64,000 nt of DNA from Thermobifida alba. Its GTDB lineage: Bacteria > Actinomycetota > Actinomycetes > Streptosporangiales > Streptosporangiaceae. The stretch's first letter is position 1; every line of letters starts with the position of its first letter. The notes beneath the pieces were generated by a model. It was not told the DNA's origin and searched no databases. It worked only from the letters and a program-made list of their open reading frames with translations. Made by a program: the position numbers and the translations under genes. The stretch spans positions 4,756,422 to 4,820,421 of the forward strand of contig NZ_CP051627.1 of NCBI RefSeq assembly GCF_023208015.1. Direction: 5' to 3'. Positions 1 to 7,171 of the stretch are shown in pieces.

Positions 1-410
1 ATGTTGGCGAAGGCGACGCCCCACAGCAGGGCGGGCAGGGCGCTGCCCCAGAAGATCGCCTGGTCCCAGCGGGCGCGCCAGCGCTCGTCGTCGACCTTGC
101 CGCGGTACTCGAACGCCACCCCGCGGGCGATCAGCGCGAGCAGGACCACCAGCAGCGGCAGGTAGAAGCCGCTGAACAGGGAGGCGTACCAGGCGGGGAA
201 GGCGGCGAACATCGCTCCGCCCGCGGTGAGCACCCACACCTCGTTGCCGTCCCAGACCGGGCCGATCGCGTTGATCATGACACGGCGGTCGGTGTTGGTC
301 CTGCCGAGGAAGGGCAGCAGGATGCCCACCCCGAAGTCGAACCCCTCCAGGACGAAGTAGCCGATCCACAGCACCGCGATGGCGGCGAACCAGATGACTG
401 CGAGATCCAT
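1..410 (-). CDS. cydB: cytochrome bd oxidase subunit II (partial, 3' end beyond the window)
   Basis: CydB is the second integral membrane subunit of the quinol-oxidising cytochrome bd terminal oxidase. The visible 136 codons begin MDLAVIWFAAIAVLWIGYF and contain the family hallmark FVLEGFDFGVGILLPF, followed by the conserved NAIGPVWDGNEVWVL stretch; at least two membrane helices follow. The ATG lies nine bases after the cydA stop and a GGAG Shine-Dalgarno overlaps that stop, so the two genes are one transcript and probably translationally coupled. The remaining C-terminal part lies left of the window. The identification rests on clear motifs and on the partner gene. Confidence 0.95.
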   Translation of the reverse strand, partial: MDLAVIWFAAIAVLWIGYFVLEGFDFGVGILLPFLGRTNTDRRVMINAIGPVWDGNEVWVLTAGGAMFAAFPAWYASLFSGFYLPLLVVLLALIARGVAFEYRGKVDDERWRARWDQAIFWGSALPALLWGVAFAN

Positions 411-419
411 GCCGGGCTC

Positions 420-1871
420 CTAGTAGACGAACGCGGGGACGGGGGCGTCGTGGTCCTCTGCGGAGTCGTCGTCCCTGGGCGGCACGACGTGGGCGGGACC
501 CGCCTTGACGTAGCGCCACAGCAGCCCGGCCTCGACCACCGCGAGCACGCCGTAGATCAGGGTGAACAGGCTCAGCGAGAGGGCGACCTCGGTCAGGGAG
601 ACCCCGGGCGAGACGCTGGCCGCGGTGAGCAGTTCGCCCACGACCGTCCAGGGCTGGCGGCCCATCTCGGTGAGGATCCAGCCGCAGATGTTGGCGGCCA
701 GCGCGGCGGGCAGGGCGAGGACCGCGACCCAGTACATCCAGCGCTGCTCGGGCAGCCGGCCGCGGCGGGTCAGCCACAGCCCCGCGACCGCCACGGCGAC
801 ACCGCCCAGCCCCAGGCCCATCATCAGCCGGAACGACCAGTAGATGACGGGGACGTTGGGCACGTAGGAGCCCGGGCCGTAGGCGTCCTCGTAGCGTTCC
901 TGCACGTCGTTGATGCCCTGGACGTTGCCGTCGAGGCTGTCGGTGGCCAGGAGGCTCAGCAGGTGGGGGATCTGGATGTTGACGTGGTTGCGTCCGTCGA
1001 CCACGTCGCCGACCGCGAACAGCGAGAAGCCCGCGCCGTCCTCGTCCTCCCACAGCGCCTCGGCGCTGGCCAGCTTCATCGGCTCGTACTGGGCCATGAG
1101 CTGGGCCTGGTGGTGGCCGGAGAGGGCGACCACCAGGCCGGCGGCCGCGGTGACGGCCAGGCCGGCGCGCAGGGTCTTGCGGAACAGTTCGGGTTCGCTG
1201 CGGTGGGGGGCCTGGCCGGGGGTGCCGGTGTCGCCGTGGAAGCGGGCGCGCATCAGTTTGAAGGCGCTGACCGCGACCACGAACAGGCCCGCCGCGATGA
1301 ACGATCCGGCGACCGTGTGCAGGTAGGTCGACCACGCCTGGTCGTTGGAGAGCACCGCCCAGATGCTGGTGAGCTGGGCGCGTCCGGTCTCGGGGTTGAT
1401 CTCGAAGCCCACCGGGTTCCGCATCCAGGCGTTGGCGGCGAGGATGAAGTAGGCGGACAGGTTGGTGCCGACGGCCGCGGCCCAGATGGTGGCCAGGTGG
1501 ACCTTGCGGGGCAGTTTGTCCCAGCCGAAGATCCACAGTCCGATGAAGGTGGACTCCAGGAAGAAGGCGAGCAGGGCCTCCATGGCCAGGGGCGCGCCGA
1601 ACACGTCGCCGACGAAGCGCGAGTACTCGCTCCAGTTCATGCCGAACTGGAACTCCTGGACGATGCCGGTGACCACGCCCATGGCGAAGTTGATCAGGAA
1701 GAGCTTGCCGAAGAACTTGGTCGCCTGCAGGTATTCGTGCCTGCCGGTGCGGTACCAGGCCGTCTGCAGGCCGGCGACGATGACGGACAGGCCGATCGTC
1801 AACGGGACGAACAGGAAGTGGTAGACGGTGGTGATCCCGAACTGCCACCGTGCGAGGTCTAGTGCGTCCAT
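420..1871 (-). CDS. cydA: cytochrome bd oxidase subunit I
   Basis: CydA oxidises quinol and carries the haems of cytochrome bd, a high-affinity oxidase that works at low oxygen or when the bc1-aa3 branch is blocked. The 483-residue protein is of usual size. It starts MDALDLARWQFGITTVYHFLF, with His18 at the position of the haem b595 ligand, and it carries the GRQPW quinol-site signature in TEMGRQPWTVV. About nine transmembrane helices can be seen. A GGAGAGG ribosome site precedes the ATG. The upstream region holds three head-to-tail dyads (1911-1955), which suggests tight control by a dimeric repressor. The gene heads a cydA-cydB operon. Confidence 0.97.
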   Translation of the reverse strand: MDALDLARWQFGITTVYHFLFVPLTIGLSVIVAGLQTAWYRTGRHEYLQATKFFGKLFLINFAMGVVTGIVQEFQFGMNWSEYSRFVGDVFGAPLAMEALLAFFLESTFIGLWIFGWDKLPRKVHLATIWAAAVGTNLSAYFILAANAWMRNPVGFEINPETGRAQLTSIWAVLSNDQAWSTYLHTVAGSFIAAGLFVVAVSAFKLMRARFHGDTGTPGQAPHRSEPELFRKTLRAGLAVTAAAGLVVALSGHHQAQLMAQYEPMKLASAEALWEDEDGAGFSLFAVGDVVDGRNHVNIQIPHLLSLLATDSLDGNVQGINDVQERYEDAYGPGSYVPNVPVIYWSFRLMMGLGLGGVAVAVAGLWLTRRGRLPEQRWMYWVAVLALPAALAANICGWILTEMGRQPWTVVGELLTAASVSPGVSLTEVALSLSLFTLIYGVLAVVEAGLLWRYVKAGPAHVVPPRDDDSAEDHDAPVPAFVY

Positions 1872-1910
1872 ACGCCTCTCCGAAAGCAGGACGGCCCCGG
1901 GGCCTGAACT

Positions 1911-1955
1911 ACTACACAGTGTACTACTACAACTTGTAGTTCTACGACGTGTAGT
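1911..1955. promoter_or_regulatory. three contiguous 15-bp operator-like dyads upstream of cydA
   Basis: Three 15-bp units of the form nCTACnn-n-nnGTAGn abut exactly: 1911-1925 (one arm mismatch), 1926-1940 (a perfect 7-1-7 dyad, ACTACAA/TTGTAGT) and 1941-1955 (core CTAC/GTAG conserved). In each unit the CTAC-N5-GTA core sits at the same place, so the centres are exactly 15 bp apart. The array lies about 40-85 bp upstream of the cydA start. TACTACA/TGTAGTA-type dyads are known operators of BlaI/MecI/CopY winged-helix repressors; assignment of such a repressor here is inference. Confidence 0.7.
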
Positions 1956-2046
1956 AGATTACGGCAGGGGTCACGGGAGACCGCGGAGGGGCCGGGAAAG
2001 ACGACGGGCCGGCGGACGCCCGTCCGCCGGCCCCGGGACGCGGTCC

Positions 2047-2715
2047 TCACTCCACCGGTTCGGCCCCGCGCTCCACCAGCATGTCGTTCATCAGGTCGAT
2101 CTCGCTCTCCTGGGCGTCGATCATGCCCTGGGCCAGTGAGACCACCTTCTCCTCGGCGGCCAGCTCCACCGCCGCCTCGGCCATGTCCACCCCGCCCCGG
2201 TGGTGCTCGATCATCAGCTCCAGGAACAGGATCTCCGCCTCCACGCCCGAGGCCGCCCGCAGCGCCTCCATCTGCTCCTCCGTGGCCAGGCCCGGCATCC
2301 GGTCCGGCACCTCGCCGCCGCCTCCCCCGTGGTCGTGGCCGGCCATCCAGGTCATGGGCGGCTGGCTGCCGCGCATGGGCAGGTCCCAGGCGGCCAGCCA
2401 GCCGTCCATGCGCCCGATCTGGCCCTGCTGGGTGACGGCCATGTCGTAGGCCACCGTCTTCAGCATGGGCTCCTCGGTCTTGTCGTAGATGATCAGCGCC
2501 ATCTCCACCGCCTGGGCGTGGTGCGCGCTCATGTCGCGCAGGAAGCCCGCGTCCGCGGAGGAGTCCAGCGGCGTGTCGGAGCGGTTGACCAGAAGACCGG
2601 CCGCCGCGGCGAGCACGACCAGGAAGACCACGACCGGGAGCGGGACACGCCGCGGTACCCGCGGTAGTGAGGCCGTTACGGACCTGTCATCGCCTTCGTT
2701 ACCCAACGGAACCAT
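2047..2715 (-). CDS. DUF305 family exported/membrane-anchored protein
   Basis: This 222-residue protein has an N-terminal hydrophobic segment (about residues 25-44, VPLPVVVFLVVLAAAAGLLV) that serves as a signal anchor, then an extracytoplasmic DUF305 four-helix domain. Two Met/His-rich signatures, MSAHHAQAVEMA and MIEHHRGGVDMA, face each other in the fold, and a second His/Gly patch (GHDHGGGGGE) sits between them. DUF305 proteins are often found near copper or metal-handling genes, and these residues look metal-binding, but no reaction is established. It is divergent from the DUF3105 gene, a pairing I recall as frequent in actinobacteria. Confidence 0.88.
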   Translation of the reverse strand: MVPLGNEGDDRSVTASLPRVPRRVPLPVVVFLVVLAAAAGLLVNRSDTPLDSSADAGFLRDMSAHHAQAVEMALIIYDKTEEPMLKTVAYDMAVTQQGQIGRMDGWLAAWDLPMRGSQPPMTWMAGHDHGGGGGEVPDRMPGLATEEQMEALRAASGVEAEILFLELMIEHHRGGVDMAEAAVELAAEEKVVSLAQGMIDAQESEIDLMNDMLVERGAEPVE

Positions 2716-2743
2716 CCTGGAGGAAAGAGCGTTGATTGGTGCG

Positions 2744-2765
2744 TATGTTCCTCCTCGGGAGCATA
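2744..2765. promoter_or_regulatory. imperfect dyad between divergent DUF305 and DUF3105 genes
   Basis: TATGTTCC (2744-2751) and GGAGCATA (2758-2765) form an inverted repeat with one mismatch and a 6-base centre. It sits in the 99-bp divergent intergenic region, where it could serve both promoters. No regulator can be named. Confidence 0.35.
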
Positions 2766-2814
2766 GGTGACAATGTTTACATTCCTGACCGATGTCGGCT
2801 ACTAGGAGTCACGG

Positions 2815-3492
2815 GTGGGCAAGAGTTCAGCGGAACGGCGACGCCAGGTAGCGCTGGAGATGCGTGCGCGGCGGGAACGCGAGGCCCGCAACCGCAAGAT
2901 CACCAAGATCACGGTCATCGTCGCGGTGGTCGCCCTGGTGGCGGGAGGCATCGGCTACCTGTTCTACCTCGACTACCGCAACCGCAACATCGAGGGCCTC
3001 CAGGAGTACTCCGGCCTGACCCGCGAGCACGTCACCGAGGAAGTGGACTACGAGCAGAGCCCCCCGGTCGGCGGCAACCACCACGCGGCCTGGCAGAACT
3101 GCGGTGTCTACGACGAGCCGCTCCGCGACCTCCACGCCGTCCACTCGCTGGAGCACGGCGCGGTCTGGATCACCTACCGGCCCGACCTGCCCGAGGCGGA
3201 GGTCGAGAAGCTGGAGGCGCTCTACAGCCCCGGCAGCTACATCCTGGTCAGCCCGTACGAGGGCGAGATGGACTCCCCCATCGTGGCCTCCGCCTGGGGA
3301 CTGCAGCTGGGCGTGGACAGCGCCGACGACCACCGGCTGAACAGCTTCCTGCGCGCCTACGAGCGCGGCCCCCAGACACCGGAGCCGGGCGCCGCCTGCT
3401 CGGGGGCGGTCCACCTCACCGAGGCCGACCCGCAGGAGGCGTGGGACGCCCTCCTCGGAGACGTCCAGACCATGGAGCAGAGCGAGCAGTGA
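2815..3492 (+). CDS. DUF3105 family membrane-anchored protein
   Basis: A 225-residue protein with a basic N terminus (MGKSSAERRRQVALEMRARR), one transmembrane helix at about residues 29-55 and an extracytoplasmic DUF3105 domain. The domain shows the conserved GGNHHAAWQNCGVYDEP and HAVHSLEHGAVWITY motifs, rich in His and Cys and suggestive of metal binding. The GTG start is supported by an AGGAG site at 2804-2808. Function is unknown. Its pairing with DUF305 suggests an envelope metal-related role, which is inference. Confidence 0.88.
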   Translation: MGKSSAERRRQVALEMRARREREARNRKITKITVIVAVVALVAGGIGYLFYLDYRNRNIEGLQEYSGLTREHVTEEVDYEQSPPVGGNHHAAWQNCGVYDEPLRDLHAVHSLEHGAVWITYRPDLPEAEVEKLEALYSPGSYILVSPYEGEMDSPIVASAWGLQLGVDSADDHRLNSFLRAYERGPQTPEPGAACSGAVHLTEADPQEAWDALLGDVQTMEQSEQ

Positions 3493-3573
3493 CCGGCACG
3501 GTCCCGGGGCCGTGCACCGGACGGTCCGCGCCGCGGCCCGGGAGGGGCCGCGGCGCCGTCGTACGGACCGCCC

Positions 3574-4044
3574 TCACAGCCTCCCCGGGGGCAGCGCCGG
3601 GATCTCCTCCTCGATCAGCTCGCTGAGCGTCGTCAACGCGACGGCGGAGGGGGTGTAGGTGGCGGGCAGGGTCAGTTCCACATACGCCTCGCGCCCCACC
3701 GCCGTGAACAGGGTCGGCGAGGCCGCGGGCTCCGGCAGCCACGGGATGTCGTTGACCGACAGCAGCTGCGACTCGGGCCGCAGGCCCGCGGGCCGCTCCA
3801 CCCCGCAGCGCACCGCGATGGTCGGCGACCCCCAGGCCGCCACCAGATCGGAGTCGGGCACCACGGGGACGCGGTCCTGGCCGTAGAGGGTGTCGGGCAG
3901 GCGCGCCATCATCGTCCGGCACAGTCCAGCGGTCCGCGCGTCGGGCTCGGGCGGCTCCATCCGCACCGCGCCGCACCCGGCGGCCAGCGCCAACAGCACC
4001 GCCAGCACCGGGACACGCAACACCGCGCGGGCCGCACGTCGCAT
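3574..4044 (-). CDS. DUF3515 family lipoprotein
   Basis: A 156-residue predicted lipoprotein. The signal peptide ends in the lipobox LAAGC (Cys about residue 24), so the mature protein should be lipid-anchored on the outer face of the membrane. The rest matches the actinobacterial DUF3515 family, which is usually encoded beside thiL and the Lrp-like sensor gene, as here. Conserved features are the CRTMMARLPDTL segment and the VRCGV motif. No activity is known for the family. Confidence 0.82.
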   Translation of the reverse strand: MRRAARAVLRVPVLAVLLALAAGCGAVRMEPPEPDARTAGLCRTMMARLPDTLYGQDRVPVVPDSDLVAAWGSPTIAVRCGVERPAGLRPESQLLSVNDIPWLPEPAASPTLFTAVGREAYVELTLPATYTPSAVALTTLSELIEEEIPALPPGRL

Positions 4045-4066
4045 CGGGTATCGGCTCCAGACCGGG

Positions 4067-4306
4067 TCAGGACTCCACGTTCACGACCGGGCAGGTCAGC
4101 GTGCGGGCGATGCCGTCGATCCGCTGGATCCGCGCGATGACCAGACGCCCCAACGCGTCCATGTCCTCGGCCTGCGCCCGCACGATCACATCGTAGGGCC
4201 CGGTGACGTAGTCGACCCGGGTGACCCCCTCGACACCGGAGATGTCCGGCATGACCCGTTCCGCCCTGCCGACCTCGGTCTGGATCAAGATGTACGCCTG
4301 CACCAT
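4067..4306 (-). CDS. stand-alone Lrp/AsnC ligand-binding (RAM) domain protein
   Basis: A 79-residue protein made only of the Lrp/AsnC effector-binding fold (MVQAYILIQTEVGRAERVMP...) with no helix-turn-helix. The GVTRVDYVTGPYDVIVRAQA core is typical. Stand-alone versions assemble into ring-shaped oligomers and probably sense amino acids or modulate full-length Lrp regulators. The DUF3515 gene follows it after 22 bp in the same direction, so they are likely co-transcribed. It is divergent from thiL. The ligand cannot be read from the sequence. Confidence 0.88.
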   Translation of the reverse strand: MVQAYILIQTEVGRAERVMPDISGVEGVTRVDYVTGPYDVIVRAQAEDMDALGRLVIARIQRIDGIARTLTCPVVNVES

Positions 4307-4433
4307 GCGATAAAGCCTCCGCGACTCTTCGTTCGAGCGTGTGATCGTCGTGCAGGACCCGCGGACCGTTCCGCGGAGACGTCCGTCCGGCGGACGGAGA
4401 GCGGGTCTAGACCAGTGTGCCGGAGCGCCACCG

Positions 4434-4439
4434 TACCCT
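4434..4439 (+). promoter_or_regulatory. -10 element for a leaderless thiL transcript
   Basis: TACCCT lies 7 bases before the GTG at 4447, the spacing expected when transcription starts at the start codon itself. No ribosome site is seen before that GTG. Leaderless mRNAs are common in actinobacteria. Confidence 0.5.
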
Positions 4440-4446
4440 GAGAACT

Positions 4447-5409
4447 GTGTCGAGCACCATTGGAACCCTCGGGGAATTCGGGTTGATCGCCCGGATCACC
4501 GCCAGATTTCCCGCCACCGACGACGTCCTCCTCGGCCCCGGCGACGACGCGGCCGTCGTCGCCGCACCCGACGGCCGCGTCGTCGCCACCACGGACCTGC
4601 TCGTGGAGGGGCGGCACTTCCGCCGGGACTGGTCCAGCGCGCGTGACGTCGGCCACAAGGCCGCCGCGCAGAACCTCGCCGACGTCGCCGCCATGGGCGC
4701 CAGGCCCACCGCGCTGCTCGTGGGTTTCGCCGCCCCCGCCGACCTGCCCACCGTCTGGGCGGAGGAGCTCAGCGAGGGGCTGCGCGCCGAGTGCGCGGCC
4801 GCCGGGGCCGCGGTGGTGGGCGGAGACGTCGTCAGCTCCGACACCCTCACCATCGCCGTCACCGCGCTGGGCGACCTGCGGGGAGTCCCTCCCGTCCGCC
4901 GCGACGGGGCCGCCGTCGGCGACCTCGTCGCGGTCACCGGCGACCTCGGGCTCTCCGCCGCCGGACTGGACCTGCTCCGGGCCGGGATCGCCGAGGAGCA
5001 GCCGGCCTGCGTGGCCGCGCACCGCAGGCCCGCGCCGCCGTACGCGGCCGGTCCGGCCGCGGCGGAGTCGGGGGCCACCGCCATGATCGACGTCAGCGAC
5101 GGACTGGTGCAGGACCTCGGCCACATCGCCGCGGCGTCCGGCGTGGCGGTGGCCCTGCGCCAAGCGGCCCTGCGCCCGCCCGCCGCGCTGGTGGAGGCGG
5201 TCGAGGCGCTCGCCCGGGCCGGTGCCGCCCCCCGCTCCCCGCTCGACTACATGCTCGCCGGAGGAGAGGACCACGCGCTGGCCGCCACCTTCCCCGCGGG
5301 CACCGCGCTGCCCCCCGAGTGGACCGTCGTCGGCACGGTGGCCGAGGGGCGTGGGGTCACCGTGGACGGGGCGGCCCCCGAACTCCCCGGATGGGACCAT
5401 TTCCGGTAG
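4447..5409 (+). CDS. thiL: thiamine-monophosphate kinase
   Basis: ThiL phosphorylates thiamine monophosphate to the active cofactor thiamine diphosphate with ATP. The protein (320 residues from this GTG) has the AIRS/PurM-like fold: an N-terminal GEFGLIARI start, the Mg/ATP-binding GPGDDAAVV motif, STDLLVEGRHF-like TTDLLVEGRHF, VGGDVVSSD, and the second metal motif MIDVSDGLVQDL. An in-frame ATG at 4417 would add ten residues, but a TACCCT -10 box at 4434 points to the GTG as a leaderless start. It is divergent from the Lrp-like sensor gene. Confidence 0.93.
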   Translation: MSSTIGTLGEFGLIARITARFPATDDVLLGPGDDAAVVAAPDGRVVATTDLLVEGRHFRRDWSSARDVGHKAAAQNLADVAAMGARPTALLVGFAAPADLPTVWAEELSEGLRAECAAAGAAVVGGDVVSSDTLTIAVTALGDLRGVPPVRRDGAAVGDLVAVTGDLGLSAAGLDLLRAGIAEEQPACVAAHRRPAPPYAAGPAAAESGATAMIDVSDGLVQDLGHIAAASGVAVALRQAALRPPAALVEAVEALARAGAAPRSPLDYMLAGGEDHALAATFPAGTALPPEWTVVGTVAEGRGVTVDGAAPELPGWDHFR

Positions 5410-5425
5410 TAACGACGGTCAGTCA

Positions 5426-5490
5426 TGGGTAGGTCACCCAAAGGCAAGATTCCGGTTTTGGGAGACTGGTCGCGCTAAGCTCTGGCGACC
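5426..5490 (+). promoter_or_regulatory. promoter region with two dyads upstream of the CBM2 gene
   Basis: Two inverted repeats lie in the 155-bp space before the CBM2 gene: TGGGT-N5-ACCCA at 5426-5440 and GGTCGC-N11-GCGACC at 5468-5490. The second brackets a -10-like TAAGCT at 5476-5481, so a protein bound there would block transcription. The half site TGGGAG at 5459-5464 resembles one arm of the CelR/CebR operator, but the other arm is missing. Confidence 0.4.
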
Positions 5491-5564
5491 GACGGCTCGT
5501 CTGTCATCAGAGATCCCCCCGAGCGAGGAGTCGGTCGACCGGAACTCGGAAAGGCACGGAATCT

Positions 5565-6344
5565 ATGCGGAGGCACGGACTGGGACGGGAGCGGCGGGGC
5601 GCGCACCGTGCGGAGCCTCCCGGCGGCGGTCCGCTGGCCACAGTGGGCCACGTGCTGGGAAGCACCGTACCCAAACGGGTGTCCCCGCCGCGCCCGCTGC
5701 GTGTCGTCGTCTTCTCCGGGGTGATCGTCGGCGCCCTGCTGTTCAGCTACAGCACCACCCAGATCTACCTGCGTTTCGCGGAACCGAGCCAGGACCCGCC
5801 GGTCCCGGGCGTCACCGCGTCGGCCGCACCCGCCCCCGACACCGGGGACGGCACCGGCACCCAGGCGGCCGCCTCCACCCAGGTGGAGATCACGGTGGAG
5901 GGAGAGGACGAGGAGGAGCCCTCCCCTCCGGCGGGGCAGCGGGACGAGACGGACGGTGCGGCCGCCGCCCCGGGCCGCCAGGAGGGGGCCCCCAGCCCTC
6001 CGCCGCCGCCCGTGTCCGTTCCGCAGAGCGCGACCGGGACGCCCCAGGTCTCCTACCAGAAGGTCGTCTACGACGAGGACCACTTCATGGGGCAGCTGAC
6101 CATCACCAACACCGGAAGCGGTGTCCTGGAGGGGTGGGAGCTGCAGGTCGGCTTCAGCGACGCCCAGGTGGTCTCGGCGTGGGGAAGCGAGTGGGAATCG
6201 GTCCCGGGCGGTTTCGTCGCCCGTCAGCCGTCCTGGGCGGGCGGGATTCCCCCGGGACAGTCGACCACCGTCAGTTTCACCGCGCGGGGGCGCAGCCACA
6301 CGCCGGAGAGCTGCTCCCTCAACGGCGCGTCCTGCTCCCTCTGA
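5565..6344 (+). CDS. membrane-anchored protein with C-terminal family-2 carbohydrate-binding module
   Basis: A 259-residue protein with no catalytic domain. Residues 1-43 are basic and cytoplasmic, about 44-68 form one transmembrane helix, 72-158 are a Pro/Thr/Ala/acidic linker, and 160-258 form a CBM2-type module. The module keeps the conserved aromatic and glycine pattern: NTGSGVLEGWELQVGF, a Trp at 206 (SAWGSEW), Trp224 in PSWAGGIPPGQS, and a final CSLNGASC. CBM2 modules bind crystalline cellulose or chitin through surface tryptophans. The topology predicts display on the cell surface, which could tether cells to polysaccharide. The usual N-terminal disulphide cysteine is absent; Cys250 and Cys257 might pair instead. 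Confidence 0.75.
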   Translation: MRRHGLGRERRGAHRAEPPGGGPLATVGHVLGSTVPKRVSPPRPLRVVVFSGVIVGALLFSYSTTQIYLRFAEPSQDPPVPGVTASAAPAPDTGDGTGTQAAASTQVEITVEGEDEEEPSPPAGQRDETDGAAAAPGRQEGAPSPPPPPVSVPQSATGTPQVSYQKVVYDEDHFMGQLTITNTGSGVLEGWELQVGFSDAQVVSAWGSEWESVPGGFVARQPSWAGGIPPGQSTTVSFTARGRSHTPESCSLNGASCSL

Positions 6345-6654
6345 CCGCTCTTCGGCTCCGCACAGGAGAGGCAGCCCGGCGGGAGCAGCGTTCCGGCGGG
6401 GGCGGCCGCGGTACCGGGCCCCACCGGCGCCGGGGCGGCCGCGGACGACGCGCCACCCCGGAGGCGAACCGTCCCCCGCGCAGGCACCCGGCAGCCCGGG
6501 GCACACGTCACGGAAGGGGGGACGCCGCCACCACCGCGCGGCCGAGGAGCCCGCGGTCCGGACGGAACGGGCCCGCAGAGCAGTCGAGCGCCACGACGGT
6601 TCGTCTGTGACGCTCGAAGACGGTGGGCGCGCGCGGTGCGGCGGGATGGGATGT
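6345..6654. other. 310-bp convergent intergenic region, no gene seen
   Basis: This GC-rich spacer separates the end of the CBM2 gene from the end of rpmB on the other strand. Short open frames cross it, but none has a convincing ribosome site or recognisable product. No clear terminator with a T-tract was seen. Confidence 0.5.
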
Positions 6655-6843
6655 TCAGGAACGCTCGACCTTGCCGGCCTTGAGGCAGGAGGTGCACACG
6701 TGCAGCCGCTTCGGCGTGCCGCCCACGCGGGTGCGGACGGTCTGGATGTTCGGGTTCCAGCGGCGGCGGGTACGGCGGTGCGAGTGCGAGATACGGTTCC
6801 CGAACCCTGGTCCCTTGCTGCAGATGTCACAGACGGAAGCCAC
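6655..6843 (-). CDS. rpmB: 50S ribosomal protein L28
   Basis: L28 is a small rRNA-binding protein of the large subunit. The 62-residue product (start [15 protein letters not shown] after the initiator) keeps two CxxC pairs, CDIC near the N terminus and CTSC near the C terminus, so it is the zinc-binding C+ form. The central [17 protein letters not shown] motif is diagnostic. The GTG start at 6843 is chosen because a GGAG site precedes it and because upstream in-frame sequence is unrelated to L28. In Streptomyces a Dak-phosphatase gene lies between rpmB and recG; here it is missing. Confidence 0.95.
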   Translation of the reverse strand: MASVCDICSKGPGFGNRISHSHRRTRRRWNPNIQTVRTRVGGTPKRLHVCTSCLKAGKVERS

Positions 6844-7171
6844 GGTAACTCCATTCACGCGCTCGGGCCGGGCTGTGCTCGCACGCACGTCGATGACCCG
6901 AGAGAGGTCTGATGGGCAAGCGGTTCGGCGCTGGGCGCCAACCGTGGAAGCGTACCCGAAGGCGAAGCGGACCCACCAAACCGGGAGAGCCGCACCTTCG
7001 GACGAACACCGGATTGCCAACCGGAAGGGAAATCCGGCCCCAGGAAGTCCCCCGCTGAGGAGCCGTCCCAAGATAATCGCTCCATCAAGTATAGCCCGGC
7101 GACGATCCGTAAGATGCCACAGTGGCGGGCCGCGCGGGCGGGAACGCGGTCCGGGAAGTCGGGGGAAGAGC
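6844..7171. other. 328-bp divergent promoter region between rpmB and recG
   Basis: This region must hold the rpmB promoter (reverse) and the recG promoter (forward). A TAAGAT -10-like hexamer at 7110-7115 and the GGGGA ribosome site just before the recG ATG are the only elements seen. No RNA gene or conserved small ORF was recognised. Confidence 0.45.

Noticed and set aside
5459-5490. A CelR/CebR operator before the CBM2 gene
   Set aside because: Only one half site (TGGGAG) is present; the second arm of the 14-bp palindrome is missing.
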